From Companilactobacillus kimchii DSM 13961 = JCM 10707 (GTDB taxonomy: Bacteria; Bacillota; Bacilli; Lactobacillales; Lactobacillaceae), in NCBI RefSeq assembly GCF_001435445.1, contig NZ_AZDH01000018.1, positions 1-64,000 of the forward strand: a DNA stretch of 64,000 nucleotides, in the 5' to 3' direction. The position numbers and the translations under genes are program-made. Each line of letters opens with the position of its first letter. Position 1 is the stretch's first letter. The notes beneath the pieces were generated by a model. The model did not search any database and was not told where the DNA came from. It worked only from the letters and a program-made list of their open reading frames with translations. Positions 29,754 through 40,849 of this stretch are shown here, in pieces.

Positions 29754-29768
29754 ATGTAATCGATTACA
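29754..29768 (+). promoter_or_regulatory. Perfect cre consensus match
   Basis: ATGTAATCGATTACA satisfies all positions of WTGNAANCGNWNNCW, and its TGTAATCGATTACA core is an exact palindrome. It lies 44 nt before the EIIBC start. CcpA control is likely; a LacI-type operator is an alternative. Confidence 0.7.
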
Positions 29769-29794
29769 AAGATGTTCTGATATCTTATGTTTAG

Positions 29795-31246
<1,452 letters not shown>

Positions 31247-31267
31247 TAGAGTTGAGGGTATTGATAA

Positions 31268-33061
31268 ATGACTAATTCAGTTTTGTATCCATGTGATAAT
31301 CGATTTCGTAGTAGCAAATTATTAAATGGAATATGGAAATTCAAGTTTGATCCAAATAGTGTAGGTGAGAGTGAGAATTGGCAATTAGGACTAACGGATA
31401 CAATTGATATGCCGGTTCCAGGAAGCTTTTCAGATCTCTTTACAACGAGTAAAGAACGCGATTATGTAGGAGATTTTTGGTATGAGCGTGACTTCTATAT
31501 GCCAAAAGGGTGGGACGGACAAAATCTTTTAATTCGTTTTGGAAGTTTAACTCATCGCGCTGTTGTTTATTGCAATGGTATAAAAATCACTTCTCATGAA
31601 GGTGGATTTTTACCAGTAGTAGCCGATATTAGTGGTGCCATTAAACCAAATGAAAAGAATAGGTTGGTTGTTAAGCTTAATAATGAACTTAGTGAAGAGA
31701 CTTTGCCTGTTGGAACTACTAGAACACTAAAAAGTGGTAGGAAAATATCTTTACCATACTTTGATTTCTATAATTATTCTGGAATTCAACGTAATGTGTG
31801 GTTATTATCAATACCAGTTAATTCTATTCAGAATTATTCAACTAATATAAAATTGTACGAAGATTACGCAAATATTGACTATAAAGTAGAATCTGATATA
31901 GGTGATATTAATGTTGAATTATTTGATGAGAGAGGTCATAAGGTTTCATCAACAAAGGGGAATAATGGCGTTCTAAAAGTTCATAATCCAAATTTATGGA
32001 AGGTCAGAAATGCATATTTATATACTATAAGAATTTCTCTTGTTAAGGATAATGAAGTAGTTGATCAGTATGAAAATAAATTGGGTATTAGAACAGTACA
32101 AGTTAAGGATAGCCAAATACTAATTAATGGAGAACCTGTTTATTTGAAGGGCTTCGGTAAACATGAGGATTTCGACATTCTAGGGAAGTCTTTTAATTGG
32201 AGTATCGTTAAGCGCGATTTTGAATGTATGAAATGGACGAATGCAAATTGTTTTAGAACTAGTCATTATCCTTATGCAGAAGAGTGGTATCAAATGGCAG
32301 ACGAAGAAGGATTCCTGATTATAGATGAGGTTCCTGCCGTTGGTATGATGAGATCATTTCAAAACTTTGTAGATGCTGGGAAAGGAAAATATACACGTTT
32401 CTTTGAAACGAGTACTATTCCACAACTTAAGGAAAACCATATTGAACAAGTAAGAGAAATGATAAATCGTGATAAAAATCATCCATCAGTTTTTGCTTGG
32501 AGTATGTTTAATGAATCTGAAACGACGAGTGATGCAGCATTTAGTTATTTTAAGGATATTTTTGAAGTAGCTAGAAATACTGATCCTCAAAGTAGACCAT
32601 GTACGGGTGCCTTGGAAAAGAATAGTCAACCTGACACATGTAAAGTTTATCCATTGTGTGATTTCATTTGTTTGAATAGATATTATGGTTGGTATATCGA
32701 TGGTGGAGAAGCAGTTGAAGATGCCGAAGATAAATTCATTGATGAAATGGAAAAATGGAAAGATAAGAGTTTAAATAAGCCATTTATTTTTACAGAATTT
32801 GGGACAGATAATTTGGTAAGTGAACACAAATTACCAAGTATAATGTGGAGTCAGGAGTATCAAAATGAATATTTGAAGATGTACTTTGAAATTTTTGACA
32901 AGTATTCTTTTGTTCAAGGTGAACTTGTTTGGAATTTTGCTGATTTTCAAACGAGTCAAGGCATTCGTAGAGTTGATGGTAATCGAAAAGGAATATTCAC
33001 AAGGGAGCGTCAACCCAAGGATGCAGCATTCTTGTTAAAGAAGCGCTGGGAGAATAAATAA
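31268..33061 (+). CDS. uidA: Beta-glucuronidase, GH2
   Basis: A 597-residue cytoplasmic GH2 enzyme with sugar-binding, immunoglobulin-like and barrel domains. The acid/base is Glu416 in FAWSMFNESE and the nucleophile Glu510 in FIFTEFGTDN. The NxK motif (Asn572, Lys574 in NRKGIFTRERQPK) binds the glucuronate carboxylate and separates true beta-glucuronidases from beta-galactosidases. It would release glucuronate from plant or host conjugates. It is co-transcribed with the EIIBC, an unusual partner, since known glucuronide carriers are mostly GPH symporters. A weak GAGGG site precedes the ATG. Confidence 0.92.
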   Translation: MTNSVLYPCDNRFRSSKLLNGIWKFKFDPNSVGESENWQLGLTDTIDMPVPGSFSDLFTTSKERDYVGDFWYERDFYMPKGWDGQNLLIRFGSLTHRAVVYCNGIKITSHEGGFLPVVADISGAIKPNEKNRLVVKLNNELSEETLPVGTTRTLKSGRKISLPYFDFYNYSGIQRNVWLLSIPVNSIQNYSTNIKLYEDYANIDYKVESDIGDINVELFDERGHKVSSTKGNNGVLKVHNPNLWKVRNAYLYTIRISLVKDNEVVDQYENKLGIRTVQVKDSQILINGEPVYLKGFGKHEDFDILGKSFNWSIVKRDFECMKWTNANCFRTSHYPYAEEWYQMADEEGFLIIDEVPAVGMMRSFQNFVDAGKGKYTRFFETSTIPQLKENHIEQVREMINRDKNHPSVFAWSMFNESETTSDAAFSYFKDIFEVARNTDPQSRPCTGALEKNSQPDTCKVYPLCDFICLNRYYGWYIDGGEAVEDAEDKFIDEMEKWKDKSLNKPFIFTEFGTDNLVSEHKLPSIMWSQEYQNEYLKMYFEIFDKYSFVQGELVWNFADFQTSQGIRRVDGNRKGIFTRERQPKDAAFLLKKRWENK

Positions 33062-33122
33062 GGAAATGGAAAGTATTTTACCCAGACAATAAATTTAGAA
33101 AATGTTTAATTGTCTATTACGC

Positions 33123-33168
33123 AAAAAATCGTATCAGTAGATGGATTCTACTGATACGATTTTTTTAA
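33123..33168. terminator. Bidirectional terminator between uidA and an EIIC gene
   Basis: AAAAAATCGTATCAGTAG pairs exactly with its complement around 8 nt, with A and T runs on both sides. Confidence 0.9.
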
Positions 33169-34484
33169 TCTAATGCTTGTTCAGCTTGTTTTGCTTGGAC
33201 ACGTTCACTTATCTTCATAAATGGTAAGTAGAAGAACACGCCAATTATGATAGTAACTATTTGAACTAAGACGGCTCGCCAATCACCAGCGGTTGCTAGA
33301 TAGGCTGATAATAGTGGTGGAGTAGTCCAAGGAACCATTACGACAACTCGATTCATAAATCCAATTGCAGTACAGAAGTAGGCAATTAAAATGCCGATAA
33401 CTGGAGTTAATACAAATGGAATCATCATAGGGATGTTGAAGACGATTGGATATCCAAAGATAACTGGTTCATTAATGTTGAATAGTCCAGGAGCAATGGC
33501 TAATTTGCCTAATTCTCTACCTGATTTTTGTTTGGAGAATAGGAAAATAGCAATCAATAAACAAATTGTTGATCCGGTTCCACCCATCATTCCGAAGGTA
33601 TCACGGAAAGTATTAGTTAAGATGTATGGTGCTTGATGTCCAGCAGCAAAAGCAGCTGTGTTTTTGTTCATATTAATTAATAGGACGGGATCAAGTAAGG
33701 TACCATTGATAACTGTTTGGTGAATACCAAGTGTGAATAGAAAATTACCAATTGAGTAGATAAATAACATTCCAAATAGACTGGTATTAACTTTTCTAAG
33801 AGGTTCTTGAATAACATTAGTAATCAATGTAACAAGATCTGTGTTTCCAAAAACGGCTAGAAGTGCAGCAATTAAAGCAAATAAACTGGCCGTTAAAATA
33901 GCGGGAATTAAAGAGTTAAATGATGCAGATACGGCAGGTGGGATGTTATCACCTAAATTGATTTGTAAATGTTTAATATTTGATAGTTTAATAAATACTT
34001 CGGTAGCCAATAAACCAACGATAATACCACTGAACATACCGGTTGTTCCTAAATTACTGAATGAAAGCATGCCAGATACGTCGACAGCCTTTTTGGCACC
34101 AGTAGGAATTACACTTAATGAAATTGGCATTGTCATGATTAAACTGGCTAATGAAATAATTGCAGCTGCGATAGGGTTACTATAGCTTTTGTTACGTGCC
34201 AAACAGAATCCAATTGCGGGAGCCAACATTAGACCGGCAATATTTAAAGTACCGTTAGAAATTAAATTTCCCCAAACTTGTAAATTGGTTAAAGTGGTGC
34301 CACTTGCTAATTTAGGAAAGACTACGTTGTTAATCAAAACCCCAACACCAGCTAGGATGAATAGGGGCATGATAACGGCGAAAGCATCACGTAATGATCT
34401 TAAGTGAACTTCAGATCCAATACGTGCGGATACAGCTGCAAATTTATCAAAGAACTTTTGACCTTTGCTTTTACTAGCATCCAT
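33165..34484 (-). CDS. PTS EIIC, lactose/cellobiose family
   Basis: A 439-residue permease. The open frame could start at a GTG at 34493, but GGAG overlaps that codon, while the ATG at 34484 has it 8 nt upstream. The chosen length equals that of the paralogue at 62430-63749. GIHQ (His255) and NINEP (Glu339) are present; Gln replaces the Gly seen after His in other EIICs of the window. The close resemblance to 62430-63749 extends over nearly the whole chain (for example LRSLRDAFA and AKKAVDVS). It lies 15 nt after the GH1 gene in the same operon. There is no A or B domain. Confidence 0.9.
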   Translation of the reverse strand: MDASKSKGQKFFDKFAAVSARIGSEVHLRSLRDAFAVIMPLFILAGVGVLINNVVFPKLASGTTLTNLQVWGNLISNGTLNIAGLMLAPAIGFCLARNKSYSNPIAAAIISLASLIMTMPISLSVIPTGAKKAVDVSGMLSFSNLGTTGMFSGIIVGLLATEVFIKLSNIKHLQINLGDNIPPAVSASFNSLIPAILTASLFALIAALLAVFGNTDLVTLITNVIQEPLRKVNTSLFGMLFIYSIGNFLFTLGIHQTVINGTLLDPVLLINMNKNTAAFAAGHQAPYILTNTFRDTFGMMGGTGSTICLLIAIFLFSKQKSGRELGKLAIAPGLFNINEPVIFGYPIVFNIPMMIPFVLTPVIGILIAYFCTAIGFMNRVVVMVPWTTPPLLSAYLATAGDWRAVLVQIVTIIIGVFFYLPFMKISERVQAKQAEQALD

Positions 34485-34499
34485 TTTGATCACTCCATT

Positions 34500-35870
34500 C
34501 TATAGAATATTTCCATTTGATTTGATAACTTCTTTAAACCAATTGAAACTCTTTTTAGGAACTCGTTTCATGTCTCTAAGGTCATGATTGCCACGATTTA
34601 CGTAAACCATTCCATAACGTTTTTCCATATTACCTTGTGAGCTAGGAATATCAATTAAGCCCCAACCGAGATAACCCATAACATTCACGCCATCAATACT
34701 TACAGCATCTTTCATAGCTTGAATATGATCTCTGTGATATTTAATACGATAATCATCGTTGATAGGATTTTGACCGTCCCATTTTTCACTAACGCCAATT
34801 CCGTTTTCAATTGGGAAGAGTGGAAGGTGGGTTTCATTAGAAATAGTAGTTAAGACTGTTCTGAAGCCTAATGGATCAATTTGCCAATCCCATTCGTTAG
34901 TCAAAAGGTAAGGATTAGGTTTATGACCTTCGATACTGTAGAAATTAGGGCAGGTATTTATTGGAATCAAAGTACTGTCGATAGTTGAAGTTGAATAATA
35001 GCTGAAACTAATAAAATCACTCTTAGTATGAGAAATAATTTCCATTTCTTTAGGATCTAAAATATCGTCAAGTTGATTTAATTTCATATAGTGAACAACT
35101 TCGTCGGAATACTTTCCTTCAGTAAATAGACGAATTAAGTTGTTATCTGCAAACTCTAGGAATTTACGCGTAGCGGCAACATCTGTAGGTAATGCTGTTG
35201 CAGGATAAACTTCTTGATAAGCTAGCATGCCACCAATTTGTGTATTTGGATAATTTTCATGAACTTCATTAGCAATGGCAGCGTGGCAAAGGAATACATG
35301 TTGTTGAATTTGATATAGATCTCTAATTGAATTGTCGCCTTTGTAACCACTAATTTTGAAAGCTTCGGGAACACTATAAAGATTTTGTTCGTTGAAAGTG
35401 ATCCAGTATTTAACTTTGTTACCAAAACGTTTAAGCATTTCTTTTCCATAACGGATAAAAGCGTCGACTACGTGTTGACTAACAAAACCATTATATTTTT
35501 CAGCCAAGTGTAGTGGCATGTCAAAATGGTACAAGCAGATCATTGGTTGAATATCGTTAGCCAATAATTCGTCAATTAAATCGTTGTAAAATTTGATACC
35601 TTCCTCGTTAAAATCACCATCACCTTCAGGGTTAACACGACTCCATGAAATTTGGAATCTATAACAGTTCATACCCATATCTTTCATCAATTTGATGTCT
35701 TCTGGATAACGGTGATATTCATCGATAGCTACTTTCCAATCTGAAGCATCATCAGTGGCTTTTCGAATATCGTAAACTGATTTACCTTTACCACCTTCGT
35801 TATAGGCACCCTCTGTTTGCATACTAGAAGTCGAGTTGCCCCATAAAAAGTCTTTTCTTAATTCATTCAT
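34500..35870 (-). CDS. 6-phospho-beta-glucosidase, GH1
   Basis: A GH1 enzyme of 456 residues when begun at the ATG at 35870, which has AAAGGAGG 8 nt upstream. The frame extends to 35906, but that stretch holds the -10 box. The acid/base is Glu161 in TFNEQN, and the nucleophile lies in PIENGIGV. The opening WGNSTSSMQTEGA and closing VPKKSFNWFK are shared with the paralogue at 61010-62392. It cleaves 6-phospho-beta-glucosides in the cytoplasm and forms an operon with the EIIC after it, under the divergent GntR regulator. Confidence 0.92.
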   Translation of the reverse strand: MNELRKDFLWGNSTSSMQTEGAYNEGGKGKSVYDIRKATDDASDWKVAIDEYHRYPEDIKLMKDMGMNCYRFQISWSRVNPEGDGDFNEEGIKFYNDLIDELLANDIQPMICLYHFDMPLHLAEKYNGFVSQHVVDAFIRYGKEMLKRFGNKVKYWITFNEQNLYSVPEAFKISGYKGDNSIRDLYQIQQHVFLCHAAIANEVHENYPNTQIGGMLAYQEVYPATALPTDVAATRKFLEFADNNLIRLFTEGKYSDEVVHYMKLNQLDDILDPKEMEIISHTKSDFISFSYYSTSTIDSTLIPINTCPNFYSIEGHKPNPYLLTNEWDWQIDPLGFRTVLTTISNETHLPLFPIENGIGVSEKWDGQNPINDDYRIKYHRDHIQAMKDAVSIDGVNVMGYLGWGLIDIPSSQGNMEKRYGMVYVNRGNHDLRDMKRVPKKSFNWFKEVIKSNGNIL

Positions 35871-35897
35871 AAAAATTATCCTCCTTTTACAACACGA

Positions 35898-35926
35898 ATT
35901 GTACACGCTTACAGTTGACTTGTAAA
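35898..35926 (-). promoter_or_regulatory. Promoter of the GH1-EIIC operon with a cre-like site
   Basis: On the minus strand TTTACA, 17 nt, TACAAT. The spacer carries ACTGTAAGCGTGTACA, a cre-like sequence that also appears, slightly changed, at the paralogous promoter at 60949-60989. CcpA or the adjacent GntR protein may bind it. Confidence 0.7.
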
Positions 35927-36014
35927 CCCAAATTATTAAATTGAGTTATCACGTTTTCAAACCAGATAAACACGGGTATTATATAGTTAAAGATAATATT
36001 GAGGTTAGAAAACT

Positions 36015-36740
36015 ATGTCGAAATATGAGGAAATAGCTAACGATATCATAGAAAAAATTAGATCTGGTATTTATAAATCAGGCAATCCACTTCCTGATCA
36101 AAAGACGATGGCAACGGAATATTCAACGAGCCGAATGACACTACAAAAATCATTGGCAATATTAAAAGCTAAGGGTTACGTTTATAGTCAACAAGGTTCA
36201 GCAACCTATGTGAAGAATAATGCTGACAGTATCGCTAATATGGATATTGGTGTGGATCAGTACGTTGGTACTTCTAGTCTTTTAGGAAAAGATCACAAAG
36301 TGGTTAGTAAAATAATTGAATTTAATTTGAGATATCCCAGTGAAGATGAACAAAAGGATTTGAAGATTTCAGCTACTGATGCGATTTATGATATAAAAAG
36401 ATTGCGAATAGTAGATGGAGAACCATATGCATTGGAGTTCACCAAGATGCCAGTAAATGTCATTCCAGGAGTTAACGATGATGTTCTACATAAGTCAATT
36501 TATGGTTATATTCAAAAGGATTTGAAATTAACAATTGGTGCGGCGGATAGAACAATCATGGCAAAGAAACCGAATAACGAAGATATTAAGTATTTAAAGA
36601 TAGATAAGACGGATCCAATTTTGAACGTAAGCCAAATAGTTTATTTAGATGATGGAACTCCGTTTGAAAAGTCTTCGACAGATAGATCTTATGACACTGG
36701 TGGTTACAGAGTCCTTCTTTCACATAAGAGTGATTTTTAA
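36015..36740 (+). CDS. GntR-family regulator (HTH plus UTRA)
   Basis: A 241-residue HutC/TreR-subfamily regulator. The winged HTH (about 1-70) has YEEIANDIIEKIRSGIYKSG and STSRMTLQKSLAILKAKGYV. The UTRA effector domain follows (about 95-235), with the PFEKSSTDRSYDTGGYR ending. Members sense phosphosugars and repress uptake and hydrolase genes. It is divergent from the GH1-EIIC operon and is a paralogue of the regulator at 60123-60848. A GAGG site about 9 nt before the ATG gives moderate start support. Confidence 0.9.
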   Translation: MSKYEEIANDIIEKIRSGIYKSGNPLPDQKTMATEYSTSRMTLQKSLAILKAKGYVYSQQGSATYVKNNADSIANMDIGVDQYVGTSSLLGKDHKVVSKIIEFNLRYPSEDEQKDLKISATDAIYDIKRLRIVDGEPYALEFTKMPVNVIPGVNDDVLHKSIYGYIQKDLKLTIGAADRTIMAKKPNNEDIKYLKIDKTDPILNVSQIVYLDDGTPFEKSSTDRSYDTGGYRVLLSHKSDF

Positions 36741-36745
36741 TAAAA

Positions 36746-36803
36746 ATAAAAGAGTGTTCAGATCACCAATGCAAATATTGGTTGATATGAACACTCTTTT
36801 ATT
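36746..36803 (+). terminator. Terminator of the GntR gene
   Basis: AAAAGAGTGTTCA pairs with TGAACACTCTTTT and encloses a smaller inner stem. The following 36804-37014 stretch holds no supported gene or riboswitch; it should contain the promoter of the acyltransferase operon. Confidence 0.8.
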
Positions 36804-37014
36804 ATTTTGGGTAATTAAATGTACAAACAATAGAACAACTCATCAGTCCAGACCAATCGAGCTTGTTGTGGAGGACGGCATCTTAAGCAAATCTCTTATC
36901 TAAGAATTTCTTATTTTAACCTTAATGAATCATCAAGACCATACCACCGTTGCGATGCTATAACTTAACTATGCTTTTTAACAGCAAGTAAATAATCGCA
37001 ATAGAGGTGAACTC

Positions 37015-38214
37015 TTGGCAACGAAGAAGAAAAAGAAATACCTATATGAAGTCGATCTAATGCGAGTTCTCTTTATCGGCGGAGTTCTACTTAATCATAC
37101 GACGACAGCATTTAAGAATAATGTTGGTAATGGTTCAGGTAGTCAATTATTTATTGAAGCAACTCACTTGATGCTTCACTTTACCAGAATGGGTTTTATG
37201 TTTATGACCGGACTTGTTTTGGTTCTAAACTATTACAATCGTGATAATCATTGGCTAAATTTTTGGAAGAAGCGCTATATCAGTGTTGGTATACCTTACA
37301 TTGGTTGGAATGCAATCCTAATGTGGTTTGCCACCGTTACGGCTGGTGTAGCGATAAGTTGGCCGGATTATTATAAAAATTTAATTGATGCCATCATTCA
37401 TGGTAACAAATATTACATGTACTACATTTTAGTGACTTTTCAGTTATATCTAATTTTTCCATTGATAGTTTATATGTTTAAAAAATTGCCAAAGCATCAC
37501 ACTGCTATTCTAGCAACCAGTGCAATCATACAACTATTGTTAGTAATAGGAATTAAGTATTGGTTACCTGGTGTTGATCGTGACAGTTGGTGGTATTTAT
37601 TTAGAGCCTATGGAATGAATGTTTTAGTTTACCAATTCTACTTCATAGCTGGAGCTTTCGTGGCAATTCACTATGATCAAGTAGATAAATTTATTGAAAA
37701 AAATCATCGCGTGATTGGTTGGTCAACTTTAGTTATGGCTATTGGAACTGTGTTCCTATTCTTTGGTAATCAGAACATTCTAAAACTAAGTATGAGTGCA
37801 ACGGAGTCAATTCATCAACCATTTATTTTTATTTACGATACATTCATGATTGCCTTTGTCTTCTGGATTGGGCGGCAATATGCTCATGCTCGAAATAATG
37901 GATTACCAAAAATAATTGATCGTATGGTAAGTAATATGGCAAAAGTATCCTTTGGGATTTATTTAGTACAAACAATTCCAATTACATTGTTATATGGCAT
38001 TCTCAGCATGATTAAAGTTCCATCAATTGTCATGTTGCTGTTACTACCATTAGGATATGCATTTGTATTAGGTGGAGCCTTTCTTATTTCATGGTTCTGC
38101 TACAAAGTTCCCCCATTTGGAGTATTAATTGGACGTCCACAATGGCATTTAACAAAAGGAGTTAAAAAATATGTCAGAAATAACGAATCTATTAAACAAA
38201 CAGTTAAAGAATAA
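37015..38214 (+). CDS. Acyltransferase-3 family integral membrane protein
   Basis: A 399-residue protein starting at TTG, chosen because AGAGGTGA stands 5 nt before it and no ATG fits. After a lysine-rich start come about ten membrane segments in the pattern of acyltransferase family 3 (OafA/YrhL/WecH). The early motif LMRVLFIGGVLLNHTTTAF carries the catalytic His. Such enzymes move acyl groups across or onto envelope sugars or other molecules. It overlaps the adenylate-forming ligase gene by 44 nt, which argues for a joint pathway: the ligase activates an acid, and the transferase could use the product. Confidence 0.82.
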   Translation: MATKKKKKYLYEVDLMRVLFIGGVLLNHTTTAFKNNVGNGSGSQLFIEATHLMLHFTRMGFMFMTGLVLVLNYYNRDNHWLNFWKKRYISVGIPYIGWNAILMWFATVTAGVAISWPDYYKNLIDAIIHGNKYYMYYILVTFQLYLIFPLIVYMFKKLPKHHTAILATSAIIQLLLVIGIKYWLPGVDRDSWWYLFRAYGMNVLVYQFYFIAGAFVAIHYDQVDKFIEKNHRVIGWSTLVMAIGTVFLFFGNQNILKLSMSATESIHQPFIFIYDTFMIAFVFWIGRQYAHARNNGLPKIIDRMVSNMAKVSFGIYLVQTIPITLLYGILSMIKVPSIVMLLLLPLGYAFVLGGAFLISWFCYKVPPFGVLIGRPQWHLTKGVKKYVRNNESIKQTVKE

Positions 38215-39688
38215 TAAAAATGAACGAATCATTAAGGATGAGACTACAGATAAGTGGTTCACAGGATTTGAATTTGCAGAAGATGTTAATGATTTAAAAA
38301 AGGAGCTGATAGATTTACACATTGGTTTAGGCGATGTTGTTTTGGTATGTTTACCAAATACAGCGGCTTATCCGGTCTTGACTCAGGCTCTTTGGGAAGT
38401 GGGAGCAATCATGCATCCTATTTCAGCTACAACACCCGAAAGAGAATTACAACAAGAATTAAGTGATCACGATTATGTAGCTTCAATTGTAGGTGAAGAT
38501 TTAGTTAATGCCGTTTTGGATGAAAGAATGGCTATTGTAACGGCGTTACATTTACAAACCTACTCAATTTTGCACATCATCCGTGATCGACAATTGATGG
38601 GGCAGGAACCGGCACTTCCAAAGGAAGATGATTTGGCCTTAATTCTCAATACTTCTGGTACTACCGGTAAACCTAAGCGAGTTGGGTTAACACATCGTAT
38701 TTTGAAGAATGCAGCCGAACATGATATTGAAAGCCATAAAATGAACGCTCAAGATACTACGATGATAGTAATGCCAATGTTTCACATTAACGCTCAAGCT
38801 ATTTCAATTCTTTCAACTAGACTTTCTGGTGGCAAGATAGTTGTAACCGAGAAATTCAGTGCTTCAAAGTTTTGGAATCAAATACGTAATAACGGTGTTA
38901 CATGGGTTTCTGTTGTACCAACAATTGTGAATATCTTGTTGATAAATAAGAATTCATTAGCATCATATGCCAATGATATAAAATTACGTTTTGTGAGATG
39001 TTCATCATTTGCTTTACCACTTGATAAATTAACTGAATTTCAAACTAAATTTCATACGAGAATTTTAGAAGGATATGGTATGACCGAGACTGCAAGTCAA
39101 TGTACGATTAATCCTTTTGATGCTCCTAAAGTTGGTTCGGCTGGTAAGGCATTTAAAACAGACGTTGCCATTATGATTGATGGCAATGTGGTAACTGAGA
39201 GCAATCAGTTGGGTGAAATTGTAGTTAAAGGTGATCACGTTATTAGTGATTATTTAGATTCACATCCAGATTCATTTAAAGATGGTTGGTTCTTGACTGG
39301 TGATTTAGGTTATCTAGACAATGACGGTTATCTTTTTGTTAAAGGTCGTAAGAAAGATATTATCAATCATGGCGGCGAAAAAGTTGCGCCTGCACAGGTT
39401 GAAAATATTCTGAGCCAATTAAATTTTGTCAGAGAGGTTTCAGTTATTGGAACTCCTGATACTCTATACGGTGAAGCTGTTACAGCAGTTGTCATTACTC
39501 GTGGAGACCAAGATGAAGAATTGGAACGTCGTAAGATTATGGCACACGCCAAGGCTAGTTTGGCTAACTACGAACAACCAACCCGGATCTTTTTTGTAAA
39601 AGATTATCCTCGTAATGCCACTGGCAAAGTAATTCGTTTGAAGTTACGTGAACAGGTGATGTCAGCGTTAGTAGGTAAGCGTGCATGA
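38171..39688 (+). CDS. Adenylate-forming acid ligase (acyl-CoA synthetase-like)
   Basis: A 505-residue class I adenylate-forming enzyme. The AMP-binding P-loop is NTSGTTGKPKR (about 157-167), with YGMTETASQ (about 302-310), GWFLTGDLGYLD (about 377-388) and the catalytic C-terminal Lys in RNATGKVIR. It resembles acyl-CoA or oxalate-CoA ligases but the acid is unknown. AAAAGGAG before the ATG supports the start inside the acyltransferase gene. Its stop overlaps the next start by 4 nt (ATGA). A paralogue lies at 44769-46271 next to the ABC transporter genes. Confidence 0.85.
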   Translation: MSEITNLLNKQLKNNKNERIIKDETTDKWFTGFEFAEDVNDLKKELIDLHIGLGDVVLVCLPNTAAYPVLTQALWEVGAIMHPISATTPERELQQELSDHDYVASIVGEDLVNAVLDERMAIVTALHLQTYSILHIIRDRQLMGQEPALPKEDDLALILNTSGTTGKPKRVGLTHRILKNAAEHDIESHKMNAQDTTMIVMPMFHINAQAISILSTRLSGGKIVVTEKFSASKFWNQIRNNGVTWVSVVPTIVNILLINKNSLASYANDIKLRFVRCSSFALPLDKLTEFQTKFHTRILEGYGMTETASQCTINPFDAPKVGSAGKAFKTDVAIMIDGNVVTESNQLGEIVVKGDHVISDYLDSHPDSFKDGWFLTGDLGYLDNDGYLFVKGRKKDIINHGGEKVAPAQVENILSQLNFVREVSVIGTPDTLYGEAVTAVVITRGDQDEELERRKIMAHAKASLANYEQPTRIFFVKDYPRNATGKVIRLKLREQVMSALVGKRA

Positions 39689-40662
39689 GCAAAAGAAAAC
39701 GGACTCTAAAAAAATTTTTAATCAGTGTCGTTCTTATTTTCTGGGCTGTAGTTGCTTTGTATGGTTTTAAACAGACTGATACAAGTAGTTCCAGTTCAGG
39801 CTTACAAACGGTGACCGTCGGTTATCAAAAGGGCGATCCTTTCGATATTGCCAAACAACGTGGTGAGTTTGTTAAGAAGATGAAGGCCAAAGGTTACAAA
39901 GTAGTCTTCAAAGAATTCCAAGATGGTAATTCCCTAATGCAAGCTTTGAAAGCGGGTAGTGTCGATTATGCCAGGACTGGTGATACGCCACCAGTATCCG
40001 CTTTATCAACGGGAACAAAACTAACTTATGTAGCAGCCGGATCTTCTAAAGCCAAAGGATCAGGAATCCTGGTAAAGAGATCTTCAAGTATTTCTTCAGT
40101 AAAAGATCTGAAAGGTAAGAAAGTTGCTTATACTAAAGGAACGAGTTCACAGTACATGTTATTGGCGGCTTTAAAGAAGGCTGGAATGAGTGCTAGTGAC
40201 GTTACTTGGGTCAATATGGATCAATCAAGTGCCAGTGTAGCCTTTTCTAAAGGCAAAGTAGATGCTTGGGCAACTTGGGATCCTTACACTTCACAAGCTG
40301 AAACTAATCAAAACGCTAAAGTTATAGTTGATGGTTCTGGAATTACTAATAATCGTGATTATGTCTTATCAACGCAAAGTTATGCTAAAGAAAATAAAGA
40401 AGTATCTAAGTACTTAATTAAATATCTTGAAGAAGATATGCAATGGGCTAATAATAATCATAACGAGCTCATAACGATGATGAGTAAGTCCTTGAAAGTT
40501 TCTAAAGCGGTAGTTAAGAGAATGGTGGAACGTCGTACTTATGGCATTTACACTATGAACGCAACTTACGCTAAGGAAGAACAAAAAATTGCAGATACTT
40601 TCTATGATGCAGGATTGATCGATAACAAGGTAACTATTAGTGATTCAGGTGATTATAAGTAA
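39685..40662 (+). CDS. NitT/TauT-type ABC substrate-binding protein
   Basis: A 325-residue SsuA/TauA/NrtA-like binding protein. The first 33 residues form a basic, hydrophobic signal-anchor (FLISVVLIFWAVVALYGF) without a lipobox cysteine, so it is probably anchored by the uncleaved helix. The mature domain shows GYQKGDPFDIAKQRG, DYARTGDTPP and WATWDPYTSQAE, typical of sulfonate/taurine/nitrate binders. It overlaps the ligase by 4 nt. The matching permease and ATPase are encoded 3 kb away on the opposite strand. Substrate is unknown: a sulfonate or small organic acid. Confidence 0.85.
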   Translation: MSKRKRTLKKFLISVVLIFWAVVALYGFKQTDTSSSSSGLQTVTVGYQKGDPFDIAKQRGEFVKKMKAKGYKVVFKEFQDGNSLMQALKAGSVDYARTGDTPPVSALSTGTKLTYVAAGSSKAKGSGILVKRSSSISSVKDLKGKKVAYTKGTSSQYMLLAALKKAGMSASDVTWVNMDQSSASVAFSKGKVDAWATWDPYTSQAETNQNAKVIVDGSGITNNRDYVLSTQSYAKENKEVSKYLIKYLEEDMQWANNNHNELITMMSKSLKVSKAVVKRMVERRTYGIYTMNATYAKEEQKIADTFYDAGLIDNKVTISDSGDYK

Positions 40663-40678
40663 AATAATATTGAATTAA

Positions 40679-40708
40679 GGAAGTCGACTAAATAGTCGGC
40701 TTTTTTGT
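40679..40708 (+). terminator. Terminator of the acyltransferase-ligase-SBP operon
   Basis: AAGTCGACTA pairs with TAGTCGGCTT around a short loop, then a T-run. Confidence 0.8.
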
Positions 40709-40849
40709 TATGATGTTAAAGACAATTTAATCGTACTTATAACTATAGCATAACGATAAAAATGAGCTTTACTGTAATTGCAACCGAGGGTTTCTGTTCA
40801 ATGAGATTCACTTAAGATAAACTTTTAAATATTAAATGAGGTGGACTTA

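Noticed and set aside
33841-34185. 114-codon plus-strand frame
   Set aside because: It is antisense to the EIIC gene at 33165-34484 with no start signal.
36649-36903. 84-codon plus-strand frame after the GntR gene
   Set aside because: It overlaps the GntR end in another frame, crosses the terminator hairpin and has no ribosome binding site.
36804-37014. Possible riboswitch or T-box before the acyltransferase operon
   Set aside because: I found no conserved T-box sequence or convincing nested stems with a terminator in this stretch.
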